Shown piece by piece: positions 50,175 through 59,813 of a DNA stretch of 64,000 nucleotides. This DNA comes from Skeletonema tropicum (lineage: Eukaryota; Bacillariophyta; Thalassiosirophyceae; Thalassiosirales; Thalassiosiraceae). The position numbers and the translations under genes were made by a program. The notes beneath the pieces were generated by a model that was given only the letters and a program-made list of their open reading frames with translations, was not told the DNA's origin and ran no database searches. Within the stretch, counting starts at the first letter, position 1. Each line of letters starts with the position of its first letter. The DNA is taken from positions 2,480,001 through 2,544,000 of the forward strand of contig CM074139.1 in the NCBI GenBank assembly GCA_037178625.1, read 5' to 3'.

Positions 50175-51105
50175 AGATGAAGTAATGCCTGAATCTGGGT
50201 CTGGATTTGATGACTGAGTTGAGAGGAGCTTCTCTTTTTCAAGAAAGAACGAAGACATTGTAAAGAACTTGGGAACAGTACATAATGCATACATAATGAA
50301 ACATGATACTGCTGAAGAAGGCATACAGAGTACACATACACAGCTTCTGGTTCCAGCCCTTTAGTTGTACTTGGTCTCCGAGGCGAAAGGGGAAAGTTAT
50401 ACCATATGTCTACTCCACAGGTTAGTATAGTTTCCGACATCGTACTTCTACTTCTACTTAAATTGACCTTCTGCTGTGAATGAAATACGACAAGCCTCTG
50501 TAACTGTAATCTGTAATCATGTGTCACAGTCTTTTAGTAAGGCAGTCGATTACTTGATAGTTTGAAGATTGTATCAGTATCATCCTCGGATGTGCTGCTT
50601 GTGTCACAGTGGCGTATGCGTATGGCGTCAGTAAAAGGGGGTGCATAACCCCTCGTCCAGTACGACTTATTCTGGACTTGTGGTAAGCGGCTACAGTGAG
50701 TTATGTAAAGCTCTAGAGAACATCAGCACTGCTCAAGCTCACAATAGCGATAGCACCACCATTCTACCATCCTCTACTGCTTCGGGAATAAAGAGTACAA
50801 AACTTCGGTGATATAGTGTTCCATTTGCAATAGAGTAGAATGGAGCAGGGCACATAAAAGAATGAATACAAAGTTAATCAGATTAGATATCTACGATACT
50901 AAAAGGGACCTGCTTCGGTACAACGGTACCGTCTTTTCTATTGCCGAATGGCTTTCCAGACAGCAAGACCCATTCCTTTATGTGCCCTGGATTGGAGATC
51001 GCGGTCATGAACTACAAATTTCATGTAGATTCGGAGTATCTTCCACTCTAGAAAGGGTGAGGGTTGTTCCTGTACGCACAATAAGTATGTACCTATTGTT
51101 CGAAT
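50175..51105. other. Intergenic region with a small inverted repeat
   Basis: GCAGGGCACATAAAAGAATG (50844-50863) pairs with CATTCCTTTATGTGCCCTGG (50968-50987), enclosing about 104 bp. Most of that enclosed sequence (ACAAAGTTAATCAGATTAGA ... GCTTTCCAGACAGCAAG) recurs inverted at 63318-63425. Possibly a ~145-bp mini-element. The 126-codon ORF at 50862 runs into the Mutator-like TIR and is not convincing. Confidence 0.45.
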
Positions 51106-51329
51106 CATTAAAAGGGAGGGGCTACGTTGGGCACGGCTTTTCTGGCCACTGGTTCGGCACGCCCTATGATGTGACGATTGTGCCACGTCACCATACCACG
51201 CTCTCTCCTGAGTTCCGCCACGATTTCCGCCACGATTCTTAAAAAGTTTTTCCTTACTTGTGGTAGGGAGAATTTCCCATTTCCAACCACCCACCACCCA
51301 AGCAGAACAGCCCTCGACCCTCACCCTCG

Positions 51330-52742
51330 ATGACGATGACAACAACGCCCTTCCATGATCATGATCTACTCATCTTCTATCAAGGCACGCATCGTGGCAA
51401 CAGTGCACGGCAGCTCAAATTTTCAGACACTGTGCATTGTACACATAACTTCTCCTGCAATAATCCAATGATGTCATCGTCAACAATGAGTACAAACAAT
51501 TATGTGGCTGCCAGTACTACACAAAAGTATCTGCTGCAGCATCCACCACAGCATCTGCATACACCACAGCATGCATCATCTCCCAAACTAATTAAATTAT
51601 CACCATCTCAATTATTCGTCTTATCAGAATTGAGGCGTCAGATCACTATGAAGGCTGTCGAACATGACCCTCTTGTGGCGGTGTCAGCAGTGCGGTCAAG
51701 AGAGAAGATATTATTTATTGCGTCCACTGAATCAACAGAGAGATACACCGCAAGATCATCCATCACCACACGCAGCCAAACAAAGAGCAAGAAAAAGGCT
51801 GTCATTAAAAAAGAAACGGATTATCTTGTGTCCTTGTCAGCGTTACGATCAGAGAGGATGCTGCGTGATAGACGCAAACGCAGCAAAATGATGCTGACAA
51901 CGAAAAGAGATGTGCGCAGTAATTGCCTTGTAGCATCGTCTGAAACGTCCCCAACCCAGCATTCGCCCGTTTTTAAAAGCACCCGTAGCAAAAAGGCGAC
52001 CAAGAAGAAGAATGTTAGTACTACTTCACCTCCTTCCAACGTTATTATTAATGATATGCCGCCGATCAATTCCAGCAAATGCACAACATGTGGCTTCATT
52101 CTTACAGAAGAAATTTATTTACGCGCTATCAAACTATCGCATGCGGTCTTCGACTCTTCTCGTTGTATCCAGTGTGCAGAACGAGATATGCAGCTTCATC
52201 GCTCTTTTCAAAGGAATCGTCATATGCAGTCTCTGTATCATAGACAACAACAATTACCTAGAAGTTGTATCACACCAAATGAAACCATGTCAATCAACCT
52301 TGAAGTTTTTTTGAATAATCAACTGAAAACTTATGCGCCACTCGCCTCGGTGGCATGTCTTGTTAGTTTGGGCATTATAAAGAACGACAAATACTTCCCG
52401 CAGCTCAATGCAATCCTGAAGGAATGTGACGATGAATCAATTGAAATTGCACTTGTTAGATGGATGACAAGCACTGGAGAAATGAGAAACCACCAACAAT
52501 TGCCTTGTCACACTGATAGCAACAAGTCCAACAAAGAGCACCCATTAGAATTGTACAGCATTCACAATCGAGTTGACTCCCAGCAAGGGCATGGTTTTCT
52601 TTATTTCCCACTTCAGAATTTCTGCCTGAGAGTTGCCTCTGACAAAAATGTCGTCGTTTGCAATCTTTCTCATTCGCCACATGCACCTGACAAGTCAAGA
52701 AATACTGATACTTGGTCTCGTGTTCATGGGCCACGGCCATAA
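51330..52742 (+). CDS. Unknown 470-aa protein carried by the MULE
   Basis: Starts 122 bp inside the left TIR's inner edge. The N-terminal third is low-complexity (Ser, Thr, Gln, His). Two similar blocks follow: DPLVAVSAVRSREKILFIAS and TDYLVSLSALRSERMLRDRR, each followed by basic sequence. Then a basic linker (KSTRSKKATKKKN), a Cys pair module at about residues 250-286 (CTTCGFILTEEIYLRAIKLS, then CIQCAERDMQLH; C-x2-C-x26-C-x2-C) suggesting a zinc ribbon, and a helical C-terminal half (VFLNNQLKTYAPLASVACLV, CDDESIEIALVRWMTS). No DDE motif or known family. Nuclear by composition. Could be captured host sequence or an accessory MULE protein; expression could be driven from the TIR. Confidence 0.6.
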   Translation: MTMTTTPFHDHDLLIFYQGTHRGNSARQLKFSDTVHCTHNFSCNNPMMSSSTMSTNNYVAASTTQKYLLQHPPQHLHTPQHASSPKLIKLSPSQLFVLSELRRQITMKAVEHDPLVAVSAVRSREKILFIASTESTERYTARSSITTRSQTKSKKKAVIKKETDYLVSLSALRSERMLRDRRKRSKMMLTTKRDVRSNCLVASSETSPTQHSPVFKSTRSKKATKKKNVSTTSPPSNVIINDMPPINSSKCTTCGFILTEEIYLRAIKLSHAVFDSSRCIQCAERDMQLHRSFQRNRHMQSLYHRQQQLPRSCITPNETMSINLEVFLNNQLKTYAPLASVACLVSLGIIKNDKYFPQLNAILKECDDESIEIALVRWMTSTGEMRNHQQLPCHTDSNKSNKEHPLELYSIHNRVDSQQGHGFLYFPLQNFCLRVASDKNVVVCNLSHSPHAPDKSRNTDTWSRVHGPRP

Positions 52743-53165
52743 AAAATTACGTCAGTTCTCATGGTTCATTTCTAAGGTAGTAACGAAGAAATAGATAGAT
52801 AGATAGATTATTTTAGTCACTACTCTCTCTAGATACAAGTGTCAGTAGAGAAAGTGTCAGTAGAGAAAGAAGAATTTAAAGCTGCAGGTGATCGGGCTAG
52901 CCCTGAAGACACCTCTGTGCCAAACTGCAATCAATATTTTTGGCACTTTTGTACATAAGTAGGAATCAATACTGCTACAAAATAGGAATCAGTATTCCTT
53001 GCTAGGAATAAATACAGGAATAAGCAAGAAGAAAGAGAGAGAGTGAGAGATCATAACAAACTATACCTGAAGCTTTCAAGACGACATAACTGAGTCATTA
53101 TAAAATTCTTCGACATATGCAGCTTTCAATAAGTCCTTCGTCTCATCAGTGCTAAGATTACAGAA

Positions 53166-53708
53166 TCATTTTCCATGAAGAAACACGTAATGACTACTAC
53201 TTTGTCCTTCCAATGCCCACCTTGCAACTGTATCATGATCGAAATACATGGGTGGACAATCTTTCGTGGACAATCCCCTTAGAATGATATTCGCCTTGTA
53301 CACCACTTTGTTCAAAACAGACACCTTTCCGACAACTTGAATCCCAATCGCATCCTTCGCAACACAAGGATCAACATCAGTTTGTGATTTTGTTTCGTCC
53401 AAAAACAGAACAGTCTGAATCAATCCCCAAGTCGTTTTTGTTAATCTTTTCCCAATCAGCTTTGCAGCTGCGCAATTTGCCTTGTTGTGGCCTATACCCT
53501 TACAAAGATCGCAAGTTGAATTGTGACGTTTGTTTGCCGTAACCACTGCTTCCACTCCACTTATCTTTCTTTTCGTGCAAGTTCCACCTTCGCCACGTTT
53601 CCTTGTAGAAGGAAGGATGCCTTGAGGGTTGTTGATGGTACTCCTTTTAATTCTTCTTCCCCGACATTTTGAATATTTGCAATCATGTAATTCAAAACTG
53701 GCAAAAGC
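53166..53708 (-). pseudogene. MULE transposase C-terminal fragment with CCHC zinc knuckle
   Basis: The open frame reads a basic linker (KCRGRRIKRS...STRKRGEGGTCTKRKISG), then HNSTCDLCKGIGHNKANC, a CCHC knuckle (C-x2-C-x4-H-x4-C), and KLIGKRLTKTTWGL. A basic linker followed by a GHNKxxC knuckle is the usual end of Mutator-type transposases. The catalytic DDE region and SWIM finger are not recognisable upstream (53709-54600), where frames are short. It is antisense to the 470-codon ORF. Annotated as a remnant; the frame has no ATG. Confidence 0.6.
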
Positions 53709-54076
53709 TTAAGGTAGGTTTCTTTACTGCGTGATGCAATAGTAGGGGGGAGCGAGCCCGGTTTGATGAATTTTCAAATAAGTTCTACACCAAATGTTAT
53801 TGCATACATGAATTCATATACATCCAATATAGATATATCCAAAGTTTGGTGGTGTTATCTCTTTGTCTTGTGTGGATATCAGCCTCCGTATAGGTGCACT
53901 TTTGGCCATCGTGGGATTGAATTTGGAGGCGAGTCGAGTCAAATATGGCGCCATCCTGTTAGCGAAACAGTCGGAATTAGTACATATCGCCAAACACCAT
54001 CTACTCTTTTAGGCCAACATGCCGACCATGGCGGATTTGACACTCCACCGGGTAAACATTTCAGTCAACCAAACTC

Positions 54077-54115
54077 TTGGGGCGCATAGACCATACCCCC
54101 GTCTATGCGCCCCAA
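54077..54115. repeat. Perfect 15-bp hairpin inside the MULE
   Basis: TTGGGGCGCATAGAC (54077-54091), a 9-nt spacer CATACCCCC, then GTCTATGCGCCCCAA (54101-54115). Perfect stem. It might be two transposon ends left nearly abutting by an internal deletion, a transcription stop structure, or a nested MITE remnant. Confidence 0.85.
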
Positions 54116-54842
54116 CACTTTCATAGCATGAAAACAAGTAATAACAGAGAATAAGCTGCAAAAGGGTCCTATTTCTTACTCCAATCTGGCGATGGCCAAT
54201 TTTGGCCATGGTCAAAAAGTTTGACAAAAAAATATTGGCGCGCTCAACTCGTGACTGCCAAAAACACAAGGGTTTGCCCCCCCCTAGCAATAGTGGCAAG
54301 CTGTTTTCCTTTGTCCAACAGAGTATTGTGCATTGTAGTCGAACTCAAACGTGTCGCTTTCTTTGCTGTATAACGTTTTGCAATCAATGGGTGGGCAACA
54401 AGATCTGACACAAATTCACCTACGCCTTCACCACCAACTTGTACATTATCCATAGCATTAGTATCCAGCTCAACTGCACCAACGACTCCCTTCTCTTCTG
54501 GCAGATCAAGATCGGCACCCCCAAAATCGGCGGCAGGAGTGTCATCAATGGATGAACCACCATTTCTTTGTGGTGCTGAAGATATGGCAGGGATTGACTT
54601 CACTTCCGTATCATTAAGTTTCCAATGATTGTGAAACTGTGACTTAGCTACATCTGGAAGGAAGGCCCTCTACTCTTGTGCTGAGATGCTCTGTAGACTG
54701 CTTCTTGTTGAAAGATAATTCTGCCTTTTAGGGTTAATAGAGAGAGCGTGGTATGATGACGTGGCACAATCGTCACATCATAGGGCGTGCCGAACCAGTG
54801 GCCAGAAAAGCCGTGCCCAACGTAGCCCCTCTCTCATTAAAA

Positions 54843-55636
54843 TCGGGTTAAAAGGCTTAACGCTGACGTCAGTCAGGCAAATAAGGCCTGCTAAGGCTAC
54901 AGTAGATGATACCACGAGCGTGAACAGAGCAGTGTGTTTGTTGATCACCTACCATGCAATCTGCATCGCTGCTACACTCTTAAAGGCTTAATTACCCTAT
55001 ACTAAAATCAAACTTCGTATGTAAAGGAAGTTTCGCTCAAGAAGCGATCCTTTCCTGCGAGGTCCTGATTTGGTACATACTGCTTTTGACCTTCGGCCAC
55101 AACCATGCCAATAGTAGCACATCTTTTGGGGTTCACCAATACATATCTTTCCATTTAGGCAGATGGTTGTAATCGTCAGTGCGTAAAGCTTCTTTTCTTG
55201 CTGGAACTATCTATCATCTACCCTGTTCCTGTTCAAGTCAAGTCGCTATATATGAATTCATGATTAGCTGAGCGAGTCTGAGCCCGATACACTGTTACTG
55301 TTAAGAATATTATATGGATACTAAAGAGGTGGCAATTAATACTCTTCAGTACATGACAATTTATGTACCTCTTACTTCAGCTTATTCTCTCTGCCTCTGG
55401 ATATTTGATAGGAGTATTTTGGAGCGGAACAACGATTTGGAGGGGCATCCTACCTCCTAGCTACCTGGCTTTTTTCTACATACTGTAATTTCCATGTACT
55501 GTAACTTACACTCCTCCTACATACTTACGAATCCAAACCTAGACAAATTTGGCAAAAGCAAGTAGCAAGGGCTTCTCTTTTTGACATGCCATGAAGCTGA
55601 GTAAACGACTGATCTTCATTGACAGTGGCTGCTCTC
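54843..55636. other. Intergenic region
   Basis: Between the MULE and the next repeat. I see no gene, RNA or delimited element. GCTGAGCGAGTCTGAGCCCG near 55267 resembles GCTGAGCGAGGCTGAGGCTG near 60000. Confidence 0.35.
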
Positions 55637-55790
55637 TCTAGCTCTCAGTCGACTCAAGAGTCGTCTCAGCCCCTCCAAAAGCGAAGGCGTATCCACGATT
55701 CTTTCACGGGCCATTCTTTTCTTGTTTGCAATACCAGTGATACGTAGTTTACCGTAGCACAGAAATAACCTAAAGCCCCACACACAATAT
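55637..55790. repeat. Inverted copy of the retroelement end at 27061-27190
   Basis: GCTCTCAGTCGACTCAAGAG, then TTTTCTTGTTTGCAATACCA, GTGATACGTAGTTTACCGTA and GCACAGAAATAACCTAAAGC, in the same order as the reverse complement of 27061-27190, with one about 20-30 bp replacement in the middle. A solo end of the same mobile family. Confidence 0.8.
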
Positions 55791-56811
55791 TGGGGAGTTT
55801 ACATACTTAAGACCACTTACACTTACGAATAGCTTCTACATGGTATGTCGAAGCAGTGTGCAAGCGGTTATGTAGACAACAACCCTCTCCACCTTAATTG
55901 TACGGTTCTGGTGCTGTACTCTCATGATTCTCCGTGGAGAGTGTTCATCGACAGCAGTCAAAGTCGGCACCAATCATGCCAGTTCATGAAGTATCTTTCC
56001 TACTCGACTAATTCCTGCCGCATACAAGTCCGAACGCAACTTCGTATTAGTTCGCAACCGCAGAGAATGATGGGACAAGCTCATTGGCGACATAACAACC
56101 ATGTCACGACGGGCCGAATAAGCACAAAATCAAGAGGAGAATCACACTACTGAAATGAATAATGCACATACAGCAATGAACTCAATCATTTCCGCCGTAT
56201 ATGAGCAATTGGCAGCGAGCGTTAGCTTGGCTTGATGCTTCTAATGATGTGGAATGATAACAATCAATTATATCATGTAAGAATGAAACATACAATCAGC
56301 ACAGATACAGCATCATCAATGCCCTTCGTCTGATCAGCGACAATGTCCCTTTATACTATCACTACCAAGTATAATGGGCTACTAAACACGTTTTATTGCT
56401 GTAGTCACATTGTTAGAGACGAATTGGTATTTTGACGGGCTACTCCTGACTGCTGACAAGCCTAAATGTGACGGGCCATTCTTCCTTTTATGAGATTGGC
56501 GACTATTCACATCAGTTGAATATGCGGATCTTCTTCCGATATGGTCTGACTAGAGCAAGTCAATTTTATATGCTGTTTGTGTACGAAGGGAATGTGCCAA
56601 GAACAATCCTTCACTTCAACTTTCAACTGTACGTTCAGATGGATTTTGCACATGTAGACATGCACCACAGATTCGCAATAATAGAATGGATACAAACTGC
56701 ATACAGCGCTGCATCACCCTTCTGTTACTTATCGATGGCGATGCTGAGCAGTAGTTGAGGTCGAATATCATGCAATGTAGATTCTATGCCCCAAGCTATG
56801 AAAACCAGCAA
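55791..56811. other. Intergenic region, only featureless ORFs
   Basis: ORFs of 102 codons (55845-56153) and 96 codons (56468-56758) have no domain, no duplicate and ordinary chance length. I do not call them. No element boundaries recognised. Confidence 0.35.
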
Positions 56812-57816
56812 CAGAGTGAGTCAAAATCTAAGATAGGAGTATTTAGATCTAAGTAGATATGTTTACGAGAAACCCGTTTCACCCGAGGGTAAGAATTCTT
56901 ACCCTCGAGGGTAAGAATTCTTACCCTACAAATCTTACCCTTGAGGTCTTACCCTCGAGCCTTCGAGGGTAAGAAATCTTCCCCTCTGAAAAGTTCACCT
57001 TCTTCAACTCATCGCCAACACACAACACACATCATCACACCGCCGCCATGACACCTCATTGAGTAGGATGTTGCAAGTCGGGTACTAACGACAACTAAAC
57101 AACACCATAACATCCTGTCCAAACCAATTTTCAACGCTGAATCCAATGGTGCAATCGGCGGTTTGATATTTCCACACCTAGAAGCGTATCGGCCGTTACA
57201 TCAGCGGCATCATTTTTTGCAAATTCATGCACATCAGAGCTTGCCTGTGTCGCGGAGTAGGTGTAATAATCAATATTTAATGTTCCAATTTTATCATCAC
57301 CTCCAAATAGTATATTTTTGGACATATGTAATGCTCTTCTGCTATGAATTCACAAGTAACAATCCTTTACGACGGCGACATCATACGTTGTCAAACATTA
57401 TGACAAAAATGATGCCGCTGATGCAACGGCCGGTACGTCTATACATGCTAGAGATATCAAACCACCGACTGCACCATTGGATTCAGCGCTGAAAACAGTT
57501 TATTATGTATCTGGAAAGCATCTCTAGTGGAGCATAGCAACGCAACCGCCATGCCATTGTCATCGTGATGAGGCGGGGGTAGGGGGTCGTCATCATGGAG
57601 TTGGCGAGGCGAAAGTTCACCCCGCGGTCGAGGGTAAGAATCGAGGGTAAGAATTCTTACCCTTCAATTCTTACCCTTGAACTCAAGGGTAAGAATTCTT
57701 ACCCTCGAGGGTAAGAATTCTTACCCTCCAATTCTTACCCTTGAGGGTAAGAATTCTTACCCTCGAAGAATTTAGATCTAAATCATAATAATTTAGATCC
57801 GACTCACTCTGTTCCA
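56812..57816. mobile_element. 1.0-kb foldback element packed with an 18-bp palindrome
   Basis: The outer ends AACAGAGTGAGTC (left) and GACTCACTCTGTT (right) are inverted copies, followed on both sides by TTTAGATCTAA. Next inside, on each side, is an array of GGGTAAGAATTCTTACCC palindromes and half-sites (two full on the left at 56885-56930, four on the right at 57635-57765). Inside these, AGCGCTGAATCCAATGGTGC-type sequence (57130-57230) is inverted at 57385-57495, around a ~150-bp centre. The whole is a nested foldback. The only ORFs (57131-57325, 57163-57492) are translations of the arms. No transposase, and no clear target duplication. Confidence 0.75.
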
Positions 57817-57925
57817 GTAATCTGGTGATCGATTGGTGATTGGGCTCTGACGGGGGACGGGGGCTTTTTCAGAGGGCGGCCCTCATAAATACAAAAGTAG
57901 GTAAGTAAAATAATCTCTAAAAGGG

Positions 57926-58250
57926 GTACCGTCTTTACCTTAGAAAGTGTCCGGATTTTTCTATTGTCCGGACTGTTTTTCTGGTGCCTTGAAGGTGTCC
58001 GCAGCCTTTTATTAGGAAGTGTCCGCCCAGATTCCGACCAGATTCGGACACTTTCTAGTATTTTTTTGCCCTGGGAGCGGGATGAGTAGACTGTCCTCGG
58101 ACACCAAGACAGGTGTCTTAAATGTTTGCATACATCTTACTAGCAAGACCATTGGAAGTGTCCGGATTTAGTAAGTGTCCGTGCTAAAAGTGTCCGGGCT
58201 GCAATAGTGTGGTCCTGTCCTACGGACACTTTTTAAGGTAAAGACGGTAC
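57926..58250. mobile_element. 325-bp MITE with AGTGTCCG subterminal repeats
   Basis: Left end GTACCGTCTTTACCTTAGAA continuing AGTGTCCG matches the inverted right end in 27 of 28 bases. The interior carries many copies of GTGTCCG or its complement CGGACAC (e.g. 57947, 58007, 58020, 58043, 58108, 58154, 58176, 58189, 58224), the clustering expected for transposase binding sites. No ORF. Target duplication not evident. Confidence 0.85.
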
Positions 58251-58821
58251 GATACCTCTCTATGGTAGAGAGAGGCGATCCGCCTTTTACGCGAAGCGAA
58301 ATCGTGTGGCTAAGTTAGGAATCCAAAGTCAGGTACTGTGGTAGAGATGATGCAATGATAGCTTTTGACATCAATGATATTAAATGTAATTGTCTCTAAT
58401 CTCTAATATAGTCACAACGGGGTTCAGCCCAACGACGTCAAAGCAGATAGAGAAGTTAATCTTTAAACCCTACCTGGGGTTAACCCGCGAACGTGGGGAG
58501 TTCGAAAACCTCCCTGGGAATACTTCCTTACTCCTATGTACTTTCACTTGAACTTTAGGCTAAAACATACTTAATACTTCTCTCTACATAGAGAGAGTCC
58601 GGTCCTAAGTACCTACAACTCTCTGTTAATTCAAGTAGAAAAAAAATGTTGCCGCCCTCAAAACATATATACTCCTACATACCTACATTAAAATCGACGT
58701 AGGAATAGTACGAATCCAGCTCGGATTTTTCTGCCAGTAGCTACTTATATAGAGTTCCATAGTTTAATTCGCACGTGGCACGTGAACCGAACTAACTCGT
58801 CATTGCATTCTGCAAACCACA

Positions 58822-58896
<75 letters not shown>

Positions 58897-58940
58897 CCGC
58901 CAACGCCACCGTCGACAACCAACTCAGTAACTCACTCGTC
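58251..58940. promoter_or_regulatory. Upstream region of heat-shock factor 2, with a dispersed repeat
   Basis: 58336-58450 (GAGATGATGCAATGA, ATGATATT, TCTCTAAT, CAACGGGGTT) has a diverged relative at 60155-60275 on the same strand. The last 120 bp hold the CAG microsatellite. AT-rich TATATAGAG near 58747 could be a core promoter. No gene otherwise. Confidence 0.4.
58824..58896. repeat. (CAG)n microsatellite, ~24 units, in HSF2 leader
   Basis: 73 bp of uninterrupted CAG/AGC repeat ending 44 bp before the chosen ATG of heat-shock factor 2. The HSF reading frame stays open through it, where it would read poly-Ser, but there is no in-frame ATG upstream, so it is placed in the 5' untranslated region. 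Likely length-polymorphic. Confidence 0.92.
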
Positions 58941-59813
58941 ATGGCATTCGTATACATGGAGCAAGAGCAGCAGCCGAGGACGTTCACGTTCCCCTTCAAA
59001 CTCTACGAGATGGTCGAGCATGCGCATGAATCTGGATTCACATCTGCTCTTTCATGGTTGCCTAGTGGAAATGCATTCTTCATTCATGACAAGAATGTCA
59101 TGATGAATGATCTTGCGCCAATGTTCTTCAAGCAAACAAAATACCGATCATTTGTAAGTGATTTACATTTGCACGTCGTCATTTTCATTGTAGACTTTTT
59201 GATCTTGCTGCTGCTTAGGCTTAGGCTCACAACTCTTTTATTAATATCTATCGTCCAATACACTTATCTTGTCCATCTCAATCGTCATATTCAGACACGA
59301 CAGCTGTACATTTGGGGCTTCGAACGCATAGATCCATTTAATAGGAAGAGGGATTGCTGGCAACACAAATACTTCCTCCGTGGGCGACCTGATTTACTAG
59401 AAAAGATTGTGCGCATCCAAGTCAAGAGCTCCGTGAAGGTGAAAATGGTTTCTCCCGTTTCCACTTCCTCGCCTAGCAATAACAACAGCAACAGCAAAGC
59501 AGAAGCTTCTTCTCGGTCTCGATCTGCCGGAAGCGGGAAAGCAACGTATGCAAAGGCAAAGATCAAATGTGTTACCGATACCGATGAGAACGAAGGCGAA
59601 GGTAATTCGCGAGCACGAGCAGATTCACAGGCTTCACAACGCGGGGATGAGCCATTCAACAAAGTTGAGCTGATGTTCCTTGCAGAAATTTTTGACGACA
59701 AGAACAAAAACGAAGGCGGCTACCCATCCCATGACGAGGATTTACAATCGATTCTGTCCTTGGATCAGGAAGCTGTTGCTGAAGACTTTGTAGCTTCAAT
59801 TTTTGACCTTTGA
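58941..59813 (+). CDS. Heat-shock transcription factor 2 (two exons, ~243 aa)
   Basis: Exon 1 58941-59153, intron 59154-59294 (GTAAGT...TTCAG, 141 bp), exon 2 59295-59813. The DNA-binding domain spans about residues 14-118 (FPFKLYEMVEHAHESGFTSA, ALSWLPSGNAFFIHDK, LAPMFFKQTKYRSF|TRQLYIWGFERID, HKYFLRGRPDLLEKI). Same intron position as HSF 1; the proteins are close paralogs in the domain and share the C-terminal design (LMFLAEIFDDKNKNEGGYPS, DLQSILSLDQE). The intron is a multiple of three with no stop, so an unspliced transcript would encode 47 extra, very hydrophobic residues splitting the DNA-binding domain. Start chosen at the first ATG of the frame. No obvious leucine-heptad trimerisation region. 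Confidence 0.9.
   Translation: MAFVYMEQEQQPRTFTFPFKLYEMVEHAHESGFTSALSWLPSGNAFFIHDKNVMMNDLAPMFFKQTKYRSFVSDLHLHVVIFIVDFLILLLLRLRLTTLLLISIVQYTYLVHLNRHIQTRQLYIWGFERIDPFNRKRDCWQHKYFLRGRPDLLEKIVRIQVKSSVKVKMVSPVSTSSPSNNNSNSKAEASSRSRSAGSGKATYAKAKIKCVTDTDENEGEGNSRARADSQASQRGDEPFNKVELMFLAEIFDDKNKNEGGYPSHDEDLQSILSLDQEAVAEDFVASIFDL

Larger units (their letters stand above)
51115..54833. mobile_element. 3,719-bp Mutator-like element (MULE), ~94-bp TIRs, 9-bp TSD
   Basis: The left end (GGGAGGGGCTACGTTGGGCA ..., to 51208) is an inverted, almost identical copy of the right end (54740-54833); I see two substitutions in about 94 bp. The element is flanked by the 9-bp direct repeat TCATTAAAA (51106-51114 and 54834-54842). 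Long TIRs and a 9-bp duplication are the hallmark of Mutator-like elements. Inside are a 470-codon ORF of unknown function (+), a transposase C-terminal zinc-knuckle fragment (-) and a perfect hairpin. No complete transposase is present, so it is probably non-autonomous, moved by a related element elsewhere. High TIR identity suggests recent activity. Confidence 0.93.

Noticed and set aside
50862..51242. 126-codon ORF ending in the MULE
   Set aside because: It crosses the MULE boundary and target duplication, so it is an accidental join.
56885..57765. GGGTAAG/CTTACCC arrays as telomeric repeats
   Set aside because: Telomeric TTAGGG reads CCCTAA on the other strand. Here the unit is GGGTAAG paired with CTTACCC as palindromes, and it sits inside an inverted-repeat element.
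56885..57765. Palindrome array as a CRISPR
   Set aside because: Eukaryotic context, no unique spacers of regular length, and repeats abut as palindromes.
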